From: Chitinophaga polysaccharea
GTDB lineage: Bacteria; Bacteroidota; Bacteroidia; Chitinophagales; Chitinophagaceae
Assembly (NCBI RefSeq): GCF_902150045.1
Contig: NZ_CABFVU010000002.1
Coordinates: 248,001-312,000 of the forward strand
Length of the DNA stretch: 64,000 nucleotides
Reading direction: 5' to 3'
In this document: in pieces, positions 43,268 through 52,174 of the stretch
Layout of the letters: each line of letters starts with the position of its first letter
Position numbering within the stretch: position 1 is the first letter of the stretch
Made by a program: the position numbers and the translations under genes
The notes under the pieces: model-generated
The model's database searches: none
Seen by the model: the letters and a program-made list of their open reading frames with translations, nothing else
What the model was told of the DNA's origin: nothing

Positions 43268-44722
43268 CTACTTTGACCGGTCTTCTAAAACCTTAAATGG
43301 TATTATCGTCATCACACCTTCATTGTTAACCGGCCACGACTGAACAATGACCTCGATATCAAGCCCCAGATTTTTAATCGCACTATAAAGTCCCCGCTGC
43401 CGGGGGCTAGCCTTCCTTTGCGCACCGTCTGTCGGAATCCATACAAGGTCGTCTTGAAATAGCATTTTTTCAGAGGGGAAATAATATATCAGGTAATCAT
43501 CAGTATGCATGGATTGTTTACCGATATGATAAATATTCAAAGCAAAGCTGCTGTCGGCTATTCGGAGGCTGTCTTTAATCAATAGCGTCTTTAATGGCTT
43601 AGCCTCCAGCTGCAGTTTGTCGGGATTTAAGGAGTGTTGTGCAGTAATCAGGGATTGGACATAAGACAGGTTCTCCGGTACTGTTAGTATACTTGCACCC
43701 GCGTGGACAAAAGAACGGATACCACCAATGTAATGGGGATGGTGATGGCCAAATACGAAGTATCTTATAGGTAAACCTGGCGCAATTTTTCGGGCTTCAT
43801 TGATAATCAGGTCCCCGTTTTCGCTATTGAGCGGCGCTTCGGCCACTAGTACAAAATCTTTGAATACAACAATCATTGACCGGTCGTCCGTGTGTTTAAG
43901 CTCGGCAAAATAGATATGATCTGAATACCTGGTAACATTGACTTCCGTCTTTACGGCCTGCTCTTCCGTTAGTTTATATCCTTCGGGACTATACAGCTCC
44001 TGTGGTGCCACGGGAATCTTTTCTTTCCGGGTTAGGAAGACCGTATCCTGCAATCGTTTATTGTTTTTACTAATCGTTACCCTTGCAGGATATGATAATG
44101 TACCGAATTGACGATAATCACTATAATGATACACATCGGTAAGATCACCATAAAGGCCGTCATAGTACCGTACTTGTATGCTATCCAACGTGTGCTTTAC
44201 TTTGCCGATAAAAAGGCTCACCCTGTAGCGGCCGATCTCCCCTGTATATACGGCATAGAACTTGTTACCAGCCGCTTCATTTATTTTTGCCGCTTTGGCA
44301 AGATGCTGTAGCAACAGAACTGGTGCATATCTTGCTGCGGTAACCGGGAATTCCTCTTTCATGCGGTAAGTGACAACAGAGTTTTGTTTATCTCCATAGT
44401 CTCTAAACTGATAGCCGAGTGCGTTAAAGTTGGTGAGCGAATAGAAAACTTTATCCCTGATACGAAGTGTGTCCTGCTTATAAAAAAAATCATTTCCGTA
44501 CCCTAAGCTTCCACGGCCGGTGTACTCCGTCGCCTGCCAAGGCACAGCATTGTGTTCAAGCTGGCTGAGCTTTTCTTCGTATGCCAGCGAGATCGGCGAC
44601 GACAATAGGGGCTTCACCTGTCTGTCAAAGCATAAGACAAGCTCATTTTTTGACTGCTGCGCCCTGGCCCCAGCTAAGCAAAATGCGTAGATTCCAAATG
44701 TCAACATCAATTTAGTTTTCAT
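43268..44722 (-). CDS. Exported metallo-beta-lactamase-like protein of the peptide export operon
   Basis: A 484-residue exported protein: signal peptide MKTKLMLTFGIYAFCLAGARA, then a non-catalytic N-terminal half, and a metallo-beta-lactamase-like C-terminal half with GHHHPHYIGGIRSF. In a normal HxHxDHxGG motif the Asp and following His are here His and Tyr (HHHPHYIGG), so one of the two metal sites is altered. A later HTDD element could supply a third ligand. It ends the peptide operon and would work in the periplasm, perhaps on the exported peptide. Role unknown. Confidence 0.78.
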   Translation of the reverse strand: MKTKLMLTFGIYAFCLAGARAQQSKNELVLCFDRQVKPLLSSPISLAYEEKLSQLEHNAVPWQATEYTGRGSLGYGNDFFYKQDTLRIRDKVFYSLTNFNALGYQFRDYGDKQNSVVTYRMKEEFPVTAARYAPVLLLQHLAKAAKINEAAGNKFYAVYTGEIGRYRVSLFIGKVKHTLDSIQVRYYDGLYGDLTDVYHYSDYRQFGTLSYPARVTISKNNKRLQDTVFLTRKEKIPVAPQELYSPEGYKLTEEQAVKTEVNVTRYSDHIYFAELKHTDDRSMIVVFKDFVLVAEAPLNSENGDLIINEARKIAPGLPIRYFVFGHHHPHYIGGIRSFVHAGASILTVPENLSYVQSLITAQHSLNPDKLQLEAKPLKTLLIKDSLRIADSSFALNIYHIGKQSMHTDDYLIYYFPSEKMLFQDDLVWIPTDGAQRKASPRQRGLYSAIKNLGLDIEVIVQSWPVNNEGVMTIIPFKVLEDRSK

Positions 44723-44740
44723 ACAGTTGTGGCTTTACAA

Positions 44741-46042
44741 TTACTGTTCCAGTTTGATAATGTTATAATAAAAGCGCTCGAGGAGTCTCATATCTTTCGT
44801 TATCACTTCGGCCCTGGCAGTCAGCCCCTGGCGAAAGAAAAGTTTTTTATGATGATTGGTGAGCAAGCCATTCGGCAAAACAATCCGGGCTATATAGGTA
44901 CTGTCTATCGGTACCGGCGAGATGTAATCTATCTCTCCTTCAACGCTGCCAAACTCCTGCCAGGGGTAGGCCTGAAATTTCAGAATTGCTTTTTGCCCCT
45001 TACTGATTTTCCCAAAGTTACCCTGGGGTATCGTTGCTTGCATATAGTATTTGTTGCCTTCCGGGACAACATAGGCTATTGTTTCACCGTTCGCCAGCTG
45101 TTCGTTCTCCTGGAAGAAACCTGTGAAAGAAAGAATGCCGGACACCGGAGCTTCCAGAAGATATTGACGCTTCCATTCGTCGATCGCGCTTTTAAGATTG
45201 TACAGGGCTTCTCGAAATAGGGTCACTTGCGTAGCTACCTGATTATCCAGATCCAGTATTTCTTTCTCCTTCTCGATCTTCAGGGACTGATTGGCCAGGA
45301 TACTGGATTGTACCTGCGGAAGCGGAAGTTTCTTGCTGATGGCCGCGCTGTTCATTTGCCGGTATTCCTGTTGCGAGATAACGCCATCCTGCAACAACTG
45401 TTTATGGATATCCAGTGTTTTTTGACTCAATACCATATCCTGACTATATAGTTCCTGTTGCTGCTGTAATGCGGCCTTCGATTGATTTAAGGTTGTGATG
45501 TCACTATGTAATAATGCTTTTTTCTTCCCCGCATAATTTCCCAGTACATAGTCCCGGAAGGGCACATAAGCCTGTGCGAAGGCCTGGAAGGCCATTTGCA
45601 GTTCTCCCAGGTCGGCAAAATCTTCCCCTGCCAGTAGTTTCACGCCGGTGTAATCATTTTTATTGACTGAATGACATACCGAATCTACGAGGGTGGACAA
45701 CCGGGTTACCTTATTCCAGTCGGCGGTAGTTTCCATAAAACCAATGATTTCCTTAGCCTGCACATGGTTGCTGTTTTGCCGGAACAGCTTTAGTAATTTC
45801 CCGTTTTGTCGTACCACGATGGCCTTGGGCGCATCTGTCCCGGTGAGAACCGCTGAGGTGGTTACGATTTCCGGATATCTGATAAACCAGGCAATAAAAA
45901 GCAAGAGCACGACGGCAAAAACGATCATGACGCTTCCGTTTCGGATAATGAAATCCGGTCTATTGGATACGATGTCATTAATCGCAGTGGAAAAATCAGG
46001 ACTTTGACTTTCGGGTGCTTCAATAGGTTCCAGTTCTGGCAT
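44741..46042 (-). CDS. HlyD-family membrane fusion protein
   Basis: A 433-residue adaptor with a short cytoplasmic N terminus, one membrane helix at about residues 37-57, and the lipoyl and coiled-coil pattern of HlyD/RND adaptors: VVRQNGKLLKLFRQNSNHVQ on the first lipoyl half, a long hairpin with Gln-rich helices (about 180-290), and APVSGILSFTGF on the return half. It follows the ABC transporter gene by 6 bp and should link it to an outer-membrane channel for peptide export. Confidence 0.92.
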   Translation of the reverse strand: MPELEPIEAPESQSPDFSTAINDIVSNRPDFIIRNGSVMIVFAVVLLLFIAWFIRYPEIVTTSAVLTGTDAPKAIVVRQNGKLLKLFRQNSNHVQAKEIIGFMETTADWNKVTRLSTLVDSVCHSVNKNDYTGVKLLAGEDFADLGELQMAFQAFAQAYVPFRDYVLGNYAGKKKALLHSDITTLNQSKAALQQQQELYSQDMVLSQKTLDIHKQLLQDGVISQQEYRQMNSAAISKKLPLPQVQSSILANQSLKIEKEKEILDLDNQVATQVTLFREALYNLKSAIDEWKRQYLLEAPVSGILSFTGFFQENEQLANGETIAYVVPEGNKYYMQATIPQGNFGKISKGQKAILKFQAYPWQEFGSVEGEIDYISPVPIDSTYIARIVLPNGLLTNHHKKLFFRQGLTARAEVITKDMRLLERFYYNIIKLEQ

Positions 46043-46048
46043 AGTATA

Positions 46049-48253
46049 TTAGTTGCCCAATTCCAGTTGGTTTTTAACGAGATTAAAATAATACCCTTTC
46101 TGCCTTATGAGGTCACTGTGCTGACCCTGCTCAACAATTACGCCGTTTTCCAGCACAATAATGTTGTCTGCATTTTTTACGGTACTGAGCCTGTGGGCAA
46201 CGACAACAACGGTCTTGCCCTGGAAGAACTGCTGCAAATTGTCGATGATTACTTTTTCATTATTGGCATCCAAAGCGCTGGTCGCTTCATCAAAGAAAAT
46301 GTAATCGGGATCCTTATATACAGCCCTTGCGATCAGGATACGCTGTACCTGGCCACCGCTCAACGACATACCGCTTCGCCCGATCTTTGTATTGAATCCA
46401 AGGGGCAGGCCATCAATCAATTCAAGAATATTGGCGATTCTGGCGGCATTTTTCATACGTCCATAATCTATGTCGGCTTCAGAGTCTGATTCGGAAATAT
46501 TTTTAGCGATAGTATCGGCAAAAAGAAATCCGTCCTGCATGACCACGCCGCAATAACTGCGGAGCAGTTTATTCCCGTATTTGCGCAGATCGTTTTCTCC
46601 AAGCTGTATATTGCCGGTTGTTGGATCAAAGAATTTGAGAAGCATTTTCAACAGTGTGGTCTTACCACTTCCGCTGGCGCCTACGATCGCCGTTACTTTT
46701 TGATTAGGCACCGTCATATTGATATCGCGCAATACCCAAGGTGAACTTGAACTCCCATACTGGAAGCCGACAGCATGAAAGGATATCGTTTTGTTTTCAG
46801 GCAGACGGTCCTTTATTACAATTTCTGAATTATGCTCTTCATCGGGCATGGTGAAAATTTCGTCGAGTCGTTCAAAGCTAAGCTTAGAATCCTGCCAGGA
46901 TTGGATAAAGCCAATCAAACCGGAGATTGGGGCATTCAGCTGTCCTACCATGAACTGTACTGACAATAAGGCGCCAAGGGAAATATCGCCGTTCAGTACA
47001 GCTTTTGCTGCAATAAACGTGATAATAATATTCATAAGCTGGATAATGAAACTACTTCCGACATCCTGTGCCTGGGAAAGGGACAGGCTTTTTTCCGATA
47101 GTCTGAAAAGCCGGGCCTGGATAGCCTCCCATTCCCACCTTCTTCTTTTCTCCGATCCATTTAGCTTTATCTCCTGCATACCGTTCAGCATCTGAATAAT
47201 TGTCGTGGAGTTATAGGAAGACTGGTCGAAGCGCTTGTAATCCAATATCGCCCTTTTCTTCATGAATAGCCGGATCCAAAGCACATTCAATATTGAAGCC
47301 AGCAGAAATACAAGAAAGATATAAACATTGTATATGCAAAGAACAATACCATAGATGACGATATTGATTAACGAGAAAAGAATAGATATTGTCGTAGAAG
47401 ACAGGAAATTCTGGATTCTATTATTATCCTGTATCCGCTGTAACAGGTCGCCGATATTCTTAGATTCAAAGAAACTGATCTTTAGCCGCATTACTTTCAT
47501 CAGGAAGTTGGAAAGTAACTTCAGGTTCATTCTTCCTGTAATGAAAAGTAGTATCCTGGCTCGGATCACCTCTACGGAATATCTTGCTATAAACAATACA
47601 AGCTGCGCTACCAGGATGAGGTTGATAACGTTGATGTCGTTATAGTTGATCCCCTTATCCACGATAAGTTGCGTAAGGAATGGAAATACAAGCTGGATCG
47701 CCGTACCTAAAAGTAATCCTGCAAACAACTGAAACAACAATCTGCGATGCGGCTTAACATAAGCAAGCAATGTGCCCGTAAATTCTCTTTTTTTATCACT
47801 CCGTTCTGCTAAACTATGATCGTCTTCATAACCTGGCAAAGGCTCCAGTACCAATACAGCGCCTTCCCGATCCTTATTGGGCAGCCATCCGTTCAGGAAC
47901 TCCTGGTGCGTATAGGTAATAAGACCGAAGCCAGGATCCGCAACCTCGATCTTATCCTTCCGGATCTCGACTATAACAATAAAATGACGTTGCCTCCAGA
48001 AAGCAATGCAGGGTAAAGGAATATCATTAGATAACATCTCGAAGTCTGCAGACAAGGCCAGGCTTTGCATGCCGATTGCCTCTGCGGCATCTGCAAGTCC
48101 GCCAAAAGTAGCCCCATCCCTGCCAATATGTGTCTTTTCCCGGAGTGCTTCCCGGGTAATCGCTTTCCCATAATGTTTTGCAATCATCCTCAGACAGGTC
48201 GGTCCACAGTCATGCGTATCCAGTTGTTTGTAAAATTGAAATTTTTTAGGCAC
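46049..48253 (-). CDS. Peptidase-containing ABC transporter (C39 type)
   Basis: A 734-residue exporter that removes a double-glycine leader and pumps out the peptide. The C39 peptidase is at residues 1-130, with catalytic Cys16 in THDCGPTCLR and His in QRHFIVIVEI, Asp in VADPGFG. A six-helix membrane domain spans about 165-440. The ATPase has Walker A GASGSGKTTLLK, signature LSGGQVQRILIARA, Walker B IFFDEATSALD and switch His. It lies between the peptide-modification-like gene and hlyD, and the precursor at 49752 carries the matching GG site. Confidence 0.95.
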   Translation of the reverse strand: MPKKFQFYKQLDTHDCGPTCLRMIAKHYGKAITREALREKTHIGRDGATFGGLADAAEAIGMQSLALSADFEMLSNDIPLPCIAFWRQRHFIVIVEIRKDKIEVADPGFGLITYTHQEFLNGWLPNKDREGAVLVLEPLPGYEDDHSLAERSDKKREFTGTLLAYVKPHRRLLFQLFAGLLLGTAIQLVFPFLTQLIVDKGINYNDINVINLILVAQLVLFIARYSVEVIRARILLFITGRMNLKLLSNFLMKVMRLKISFFESKNIGDLLQRIQDNNRIQNFLSSTTISILFSLINIVIYGIVLCIYNVYIFLVFLLASILNVLWIRLFMKKRAILDYKRFDQSSYNSTTIIQMLNGMQEIKLNGSEKRRRWEWEAIQARLFRLSEKSLSLSQAQDVGSSFIIQLMNIIITFIAAKAVLNGDISLGALLSVQFMVGQLNAPISGLIGFIQSWQDSKLSFERLDEIFTMPDEEHNSEIVIKDRLPENKTISFHAVGFQYGSSSSPWVLRDINMTVPNQKVTAIVGASGSGKTTLLKMLLKFFDPTTGNIQLGENDLRKYGNKLLRSYCGVVMQDGFLFADTIAKNISESDSEADIDYGRMKNAARIANILELIDGLPLGFNTKIGRSGMSLSGGQVQRILIARAVYKDPDYIFFDEATSALDANNEKVIIDNLQQFFQGKTVVVVAHRLSTVKNADNIIVLENGVIVEQGQHSDLIRQKGYYFNLVKNQLELGN

Positions 48254-48414
48254 AATACGTTTTACTTAAGGGTTGGTTTGTTTTTTTGATTTCATGTTAT
48301 TGGGTACTTGTCGTTCACTTTTGTATCGTTCGCTGTCTGTTTCCATAAAGGAAAGATCAGCAGGTTTTGGAAGCCCCAGCAGCAGTATATCGTTGCAGGC
48401 TTATTATCGGCTTT

Positions 48415-49593
48415 TTATACTGGCTGAAGATTTGTGTTTAGCGCAGAAAATCTGTCGAACTTGAATATATACGGTTGGTTGCTATAATCCAGTTCGTGAA
48501 GAAGGTGCCTGTATTTCCAGTACAGCCGGTCGTATCCCTCCTTAAACTGATCAAAATACGCAAAGCCAGCAGCGGAAAGTATTCTCCGGTCATTTATATA
48601 ACCAAGGTCGCACCGGAACTTATTCATATAGAACCCTAGTCTCCCCAGTGCTTCCCGGTATTGTTTTCCGCTAAAAAGAGCATGTTCCAGACACCGGTCC
48701 AGGCAGGACAATATGCAGGTGTATGTAAAGAGGCCATGAAAAATGCCATATACTTTTCTGCCTTCCCATTCCACACCACTGAAGTCCTTCAGTGGCGTAT
48801 CCCGGGAGACCCTTAAAAAGTTCTCGGGATGTAGGGTCAATGCATAAAAGACAAGATGGCCGCATTGATGAGCAAGGTCATCTACAAAAAAAACTTCGTC
48901 GTGATCCTGGTTTTCGATATTCAGGAATGCGGTTCCGTAGTAGTCCAGCGCAGCCATCGATACCTGGTGTTCACTGTTGAATAGAGTAACCTCCCGACAA
49001 GTCATAGACATGGCGTGATACAGATCAGGCACCATTTGCTTTATGATATCTAACCCTTCCTCACAGCTCTTTTGAAAGGTTGCCGTGGTTTCTGCAACTG
49101 CTTCCAAGAAAGGCGTACCAAAACTCTTAGTCAGTAATTCAGGAACATGGTTGCATAATTTTATTGACGTACCGGACAGGTAGCGATCTTCCATTTTTTC
49201 AAGACTTACAATTTCTGCATCGCTTTTGAAATAAGGTACTTTTGCCTGATTGTCCCAGTGAAGCGTGAGGTGCTGATGTGGATGGTATTTATAACAACCA
49301 TAATTGGGCAGGTTGATTGTTCCGAACTGGTCGGCAAATACTTTAACACCCGAATCTTTATACTCGTCTGGCCGATACCCCCAGAGGATTTGCTCGAGCG
49401 GTGACGCGTTACCCGCTTGCTGTCCGACCAGAAAATGAAAAATGAGTGCGGGCTCCAGGAACGTTGACTCATTATCGAAATCCAGGCGGTCAAAAATATC
49501 CGGATTTACCTGAAGCAGGTGTAGCTTCATCCATTCTGAAAGCTCGTTAAGACCGTTTTCGATAATTTGCGGTTCAATGGTAAAAGCTAACAT
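48415..49593 (-). CDS. Putative peptide-modification protein with HQCGH motif
   Basis: A 392-residue cytoplasmic protein that resembles HEXXH-motif peptide-modification proteins of RiPP operons in length and position. The key segment is VDDLAHQCGHLVFYALTL: His242 and His246 keep the metal-binding spacing, but the catalytic Glu of HEXXH is Gln243. A cluster of His and Trp precedes it (HPHQHLTLHW). The C-terminal part is helical and aromatic. It lies directly after the precursor gene. It may bind the leader or hydrolyse or modify the core; the Gln points to a changed chemistry or to a different function. Confidence 0.65.
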   Translation of the reverse strand: MLAFTIEPQIIENGLNELSEWMKLHLLQVNPDIFDRLDFDNESTFLEPALIFHFLVGQQAGNASPLEQILWGYRPDEYKDSGVKVFADQFGTINLPNYGCYKYHPHQHLTLHWDNQAKVPYFKSDAEIVSLEKMEDRYLSGTSIKLCNHVPELLTKSFGTPFLEAVAETTATFQKSCEEGLDIIKQMVPDLYHAMSMTCREVTLFNSEHQVSMAALDYYGTAFLNIENQDHDEVFFVDDLAHQCGHLVFYALTLHPENFLRVSRDTPLKDFSGVEWEGRKVYGIFHGLFTYTCILSCLDRCLEHALFSGKQYREALGRLGFYMNKFRCDLGYINDRRILSAAGFAYFDQFKEGYDRLYWKYRHLLHELDYSNQPYIFKFDRFSALNTNLQPV

Positions 49594-49751
49594 GTTAAAA
49601 GTTATAGGTTTTCTGGTCTATGATGATGTCAATAAACAAGGCTTATTTATAGGGTGCTAAGGAAAGAAGCTGACAGCAACTGTCAGCTTCCCACCTTGAA
49701 AATGTATGATTTCCAGAAAACACAAACGTGTTTCTGTTCATCGGTTAAAGA

Positions 49752-49880
49752 TTAACCATTGTTGCCAACGTGGCAATCTGCGGCTACGCCGCCTTTAATG
49801 GCTTCAACATTCTGAAGGATGTTTGTGGTTGCGGCTTTTGCTTTCAGCTCTTCCAGAGAAAGCTTCTTGTTTTGTTGCAT
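49752..49880 (-). CDS. Double-glycine leader precursor peptide (42 residues)
   Basis: Too short for a standard gene call. It starts with MQQNKKLSLEELKAKAAT and ends its leader at EAIKGG, then a core VAADCHVGNNG of 11 residues. The basic N terminus, amphipathic SLEELKAKA helix and GG cleavage site are typical of Bacteroidota natural-product precursors processed by C39 transporters. The core has one Cys and one His and no Ser or Thr, so a lanthionine is not possible within it. A likely start region with an AT-rich upstream follows at 49881 and beyond. Confidence 0.82.
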   Translation of the reverse strand: MQQNKKLSLEELKAKAATTNILQNVEAIKGGVAADCHVGNNG

Positions 49881-50657
49881 ATATATTAAGATTTAAGATT
49901 TTCCTTCCCTGTCTATCGCCATGGGACGGTTGTTCAGCGTTTGTACAAAAAAGGTAGAGAGATATTGTTTAAGAATATGAATATTTAAAAATTAGTAAAT
50001 TTTCAATTAAAGATATATCGGCACGCATTTTAAATGCACTACAAAAACATTATTTATGATAATATTAACTCTCGGGGGCATGTTTGTTTCAGCTGACAGG
50101 GCGTATACACTTCATACTCCGGAAACCTAGATCATGTCATTCCGACAGTCATTGATCAGGAAATGCATTGAATATCAACTGCAGTCATGGTCAACTAATT
50201 GCGGAATCACCTGGTCAGGCGTGTCGGAATTTCCAAGATGGCACCATTTTTGGCTGCCAAACAACAAAGGTCATATGTAATTAGCTCATCGGGCAAATAA
50301 CGCAAAGCCCAACTTTTCGGTCAACTCTGCTATTAGCACATTTCTAAATTGCTTGTATTGCTGTTGTCTTTGCTCTAATAAATCCTTTTTTTAGTTTCTG
50401 ACCGTTGCTGAAAAAATAAATGACATTTCCACATTGTGCAAACAAAAAAGTGTTCAAAGAAAATCCGAGCAGTCTTGTCATTTTTGAGTATTCAGGCATA
50501 CTTGTTTCAGAGGTTTTGCCAAACTGCAGAAGTGGTTTTTCGAAATTTAGCCCTTAGGAGATTTTCAAAAATCCAATTCATAATTTTATACTCTTGTTTT
50601 TCAACACTTTATTATCTTTCAAAATTGGCTCTAAATGATCGAATAAATTGCCCAAGT

Positions 50658-50678
50658 GTTCAAACCATGTCCCGAGCA
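50658..50678 (+). other. tRNA 3'-end-like segment, possible attachment site
   Basis: GTTCAAACC followed by ATGTCCCGAGCA resembles the T loop, the 3' T stem and acceptor strand of a tRNA, with no matching 5' half upstream. A terminator follows at once. Elements that insert into tRNA genes leave such a 3' copy at the far end; here this would mark the right ICE junction. The partner tRNA cannot be seen in this window. Confidence 0.35.
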
Positions 50679-50686
50679 CGGTACAA

Positions 50687-50713
50687 AAAGCCTGCAGTTT
50701 GCAGGCTTTTTTT
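50687..50713 (+). terminator. Strong intrinsic terminator after the tRNA-like segment
   Basis: AAAGCCTGCA (50687-50696) pairs with TGCAGGCTTT (50700-50709) around a 3-base loop, followed by a T-run. It fits a tRNA terminator, in keeping with the segment before it. Confidence 0.8.
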
Positions 50714-50731
50714 ATTGTGTCATTTCCGGGA

Positions 50732-50739
50732 ATAGCAAT
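50732..50739 (+). repeat. Target site duplication of the ISL3 element, left copy
   Basis: ATAGCAAT directly before the left inverted repeat; the same eight bases follow the right end at 52175-52182. Eight-base duplications are usual for ISL3. Confidence 0.9.
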
Positions 50740-50808
50740 GGATCAAGTTGAAAAGTTGGGGGATAGGATAAAAAATAGTTTTTTTGCGCCCAATTAAGAT
50801 TAATAGCC

Positions 50809-51162
50809 GTGGATAAGAATTTTAGCCTTCTGATCGAGGCCCTGCTACCAGAAGGGATTTTATATTATTTCGAGATAACTGATGCTTGTCAAAGTGAGAC
50901 TGAAATAAGTATTTATTTAGAAGAAAAGAATATTGTTCCAGCTGAGCATCAGCATAAAAAACTTCACGCCAAAGACTTTCTTCCTCCCGTTGCTGTTCAG
51001 GATTTTCCTATCCGCAGAAAGAAGGTTACTTTATATGTAAAGCGGCGTCGGTGGGAGGTTGTAGCCACCGGAGAAACAGTAACAAGAGATTGGGAAATAG
51101 TGAAAAAAGGAACGCGAATGACATTGGAATTCGGTTATTTTTTAAAAGGACTACTTAGATAA
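50809..51162 (+). CDS. ISAon1-type transposase N-terminal region protein
   Basis: A 117-residue protein with the mixed and acidic N terminus (DKNFSLLIEALLPEGILYYF) and central KLHAKDFLPPVAVQDFPIRR of the ISAon1 N-terminal family, followed by KKVTLYVKRRRWEVVATGE, which looks like a DNA-binding or zinc-like part of ISL3 transposases. The start at 50809 is GTG. The frame ends 3 bp after the alternative frame of the transposase opens, so a +1 shift or coupled start would join them. Confidence 0.85.
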   Translation: MDKNFSLLIEALLPEGILYYFEITDACQSETEISIYLEEKNIVPAEHQHKKLHAKDFLPPVAVQDFPIRRKKVTLYVKRRRWEVVATGETVTRDWEIVKKGTRMTLEFGYFLKGLLR

Positions 51163-52138
51163 TCACCCCATCAGCCCCGTTCAACTTGGCCATCTTTACA
51201 ATGTTGACGGTAAACAACTCGGGCAACAATACAAACATCATTTAAGTGATTTTTCCAGTTGGGAGCAGAAAGAACATGCTACTGAATGGATGCTTTTTGA
51301 ACAAAACATTGGTGCCGCTTTAAGTATAGACGAGACAGCCTTTTCCAGTGGAGAACTGTATACAATTGTCACTAATAAGCTGGCCAAAGGGCGCAAAGGC
51401 TCAATAGTGGCTATGATCAAGGGCACTCAGTCTGAATTTCTGAAAGAAATACTGTTTAAAATCCCTAAGCGCCTGCGTAGGATGGTACAGGAAGTTACCA
51501 TCGATATGTCTGGTAGCCTTAATAGCGCTGTTAAAGCCTGTTTCCCTAACGCCCATCGGGTGATAGATCGCTTCCATGTGCAACACCTGGCTTTTGATGC
51601 GGTACAGGAAATCAGAATAAAGCATCGCTGGGAAGCCCTGGAACAGGAGAATCTGGAATACGAGCAGGCAAAACGAGCCGCAATGAAGTATGAGCCAGTC
51701 AGGCTCGCTAACGGCGATACAGCTAAACAGCTGCTGGCCAGAAGCCGATACTTGCTATTTAAGCATCCCAGACTATGGACCAGAGAGCAGCAGCAGAGAG
51801 CGGAACTTTTATTTAGTCATTACCCCCTTATTCATAAATCCTACCAGCTATCCCTGCGACTCGGTGAGGTTTACAGACATTGTAAGTGTAAAGAAGAAGC
51901 ATTTAAGAAGCTGGCTTTGTGGTATAATGACGTGGAGGAAGCGGGGATTTTATCCTTCAAGACCGTTGCCAGGACTATCAGAACTCATTATCTGGGTATC
52001 CTCAACTTCTTCAACAACAGAGCCACCAATGCGGCGGCAGAATCATTCAATGCAAAAGTAAAGTCCTTTAGAAATGCACTACGAGGGGTGCGGGATGTAG
52101 AATTCTTTCTCTATAGATTAACTAAACTCTATGCTTAA
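51146..52138 (+). CDS. ISL3-family DDE transposase
   Basis: The catalytic part of the transposase. The track-like Met at 51290 leaves out sequence that belongs to it: the frame is open from 51146 (KDYLDNHPISPVQLGHLYNV, then the Gly/Gln-rich stretch), and no ATG or GTG start fits well before 51290, so production from the first ORF by a +1 frameshift is likely. The first Asp is in LSIDETAFSSGEL; the second in TIDMSGSLNSAVKACFPNA; the Glu near NAAAESFNAKVKSFRN. The ISL3 mark DRFHVQ is present. Confidence 0.9.
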   Translation, partial: KDYLDNHPISPVQLGHLYNVDGKQLGQQYKHHLSDFSSWEQKEHATEWMLFEQNIGAALSIDETAFSSGELYTIVTNKLAKGRKGSIVAMIKGTQSEFLKEILFKIPKRLRRMVQEVTIDMSGSLNSAVKACFPNAHRVIDRFHVQHLAFDAVQEIRIKHRWEALEQENLEYEQAKRAAMKYEPVRLANGDTAKQLLARSRYLLFKHPRLWTREQQQRAELLFSHYPLIHKSYQLSLRLGEVYRHCKCKEEAFKKLALWYNDVEEAGILSFKTVARTIRTHYLGILNFFNNRATNAAAESFNAKVKSFRNALRGVRDVEFFLYRLTKLYA

Positions 52139-52174
52139 AATTTATGGACATCCCCCAACTTTTCAACTTGATCC

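Larger units (their letters stand above)
1..50680. mobile_element. Integrative conjugative element (conjugative transposon), partial
   Basis: The stretch holds a Bacteroides-type conjugation set (traE, F, G, I, J, K, M), rteC, a relaxase with accessory protein and a VirD4-type coupling ATPase, with cargo between and beside them. Its left end, with any integrase, lies outside the window. The right end is inferred: mobile-type genes stop by about 50000, a tRNA 3'-end-like segment sits at 50658-50678, and chromosomal genes richer in G+C follow. Whether the peptide export operon at 43268-49880 is part of the element or lies just outside it cannot be decided here. Confidence 0.6.
49881..50735. other. 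Gene-poor stretch with promoter of the peptide operon and IS debris
   Basis: Directly upstream of the precursor is an AT-rich promoter region. At about 50130-50270 is a block resembling the end of an IS21-type element: TTCCGACACGCCTGACCAGG and a spaced variant TGATTCCGCAATTAGTTGACC on the minus strand. At about 50283-50400 (minus) lies a short decayed frame encoding EQRQQQYKQFRNVLIAEL up to a TGA, with a frameshift in an A run. Open frames in this gap look accidental. Confidence 0.4.
50740..52174 (+). mobile_element. ISL3-family element (ISAon1-like), complete
   Basis: It is bounded by perfect 25-bp inverted repeats, GGATCAAGTTGAAAAGTTGG followed by GGGAT, at 50740-50764 and inverted at 52150-52174. 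The 8-bp duplication ATAGCAAT flanks it. Inside are two genes, a short N-terminal ORF and the DDE transposase in the next frame. The exact ends and duplication suggest a fairly recent insertion next to the ICE boundary, 12 bp from the chromosomal hydrolase gene. Confidence 0.95.

Noticed and set aside
50134..50283. 49-codon plus-strand frame after the precursor promoter
   Set aside because: It lies on the IS21-like end repeat and has no peptide leader features.
50436..50735. 99-codon plus-strand frame in the boundary region
   Set aside because: It runs through a terminator and a tRNA-like segment and has no protein-like pattern.
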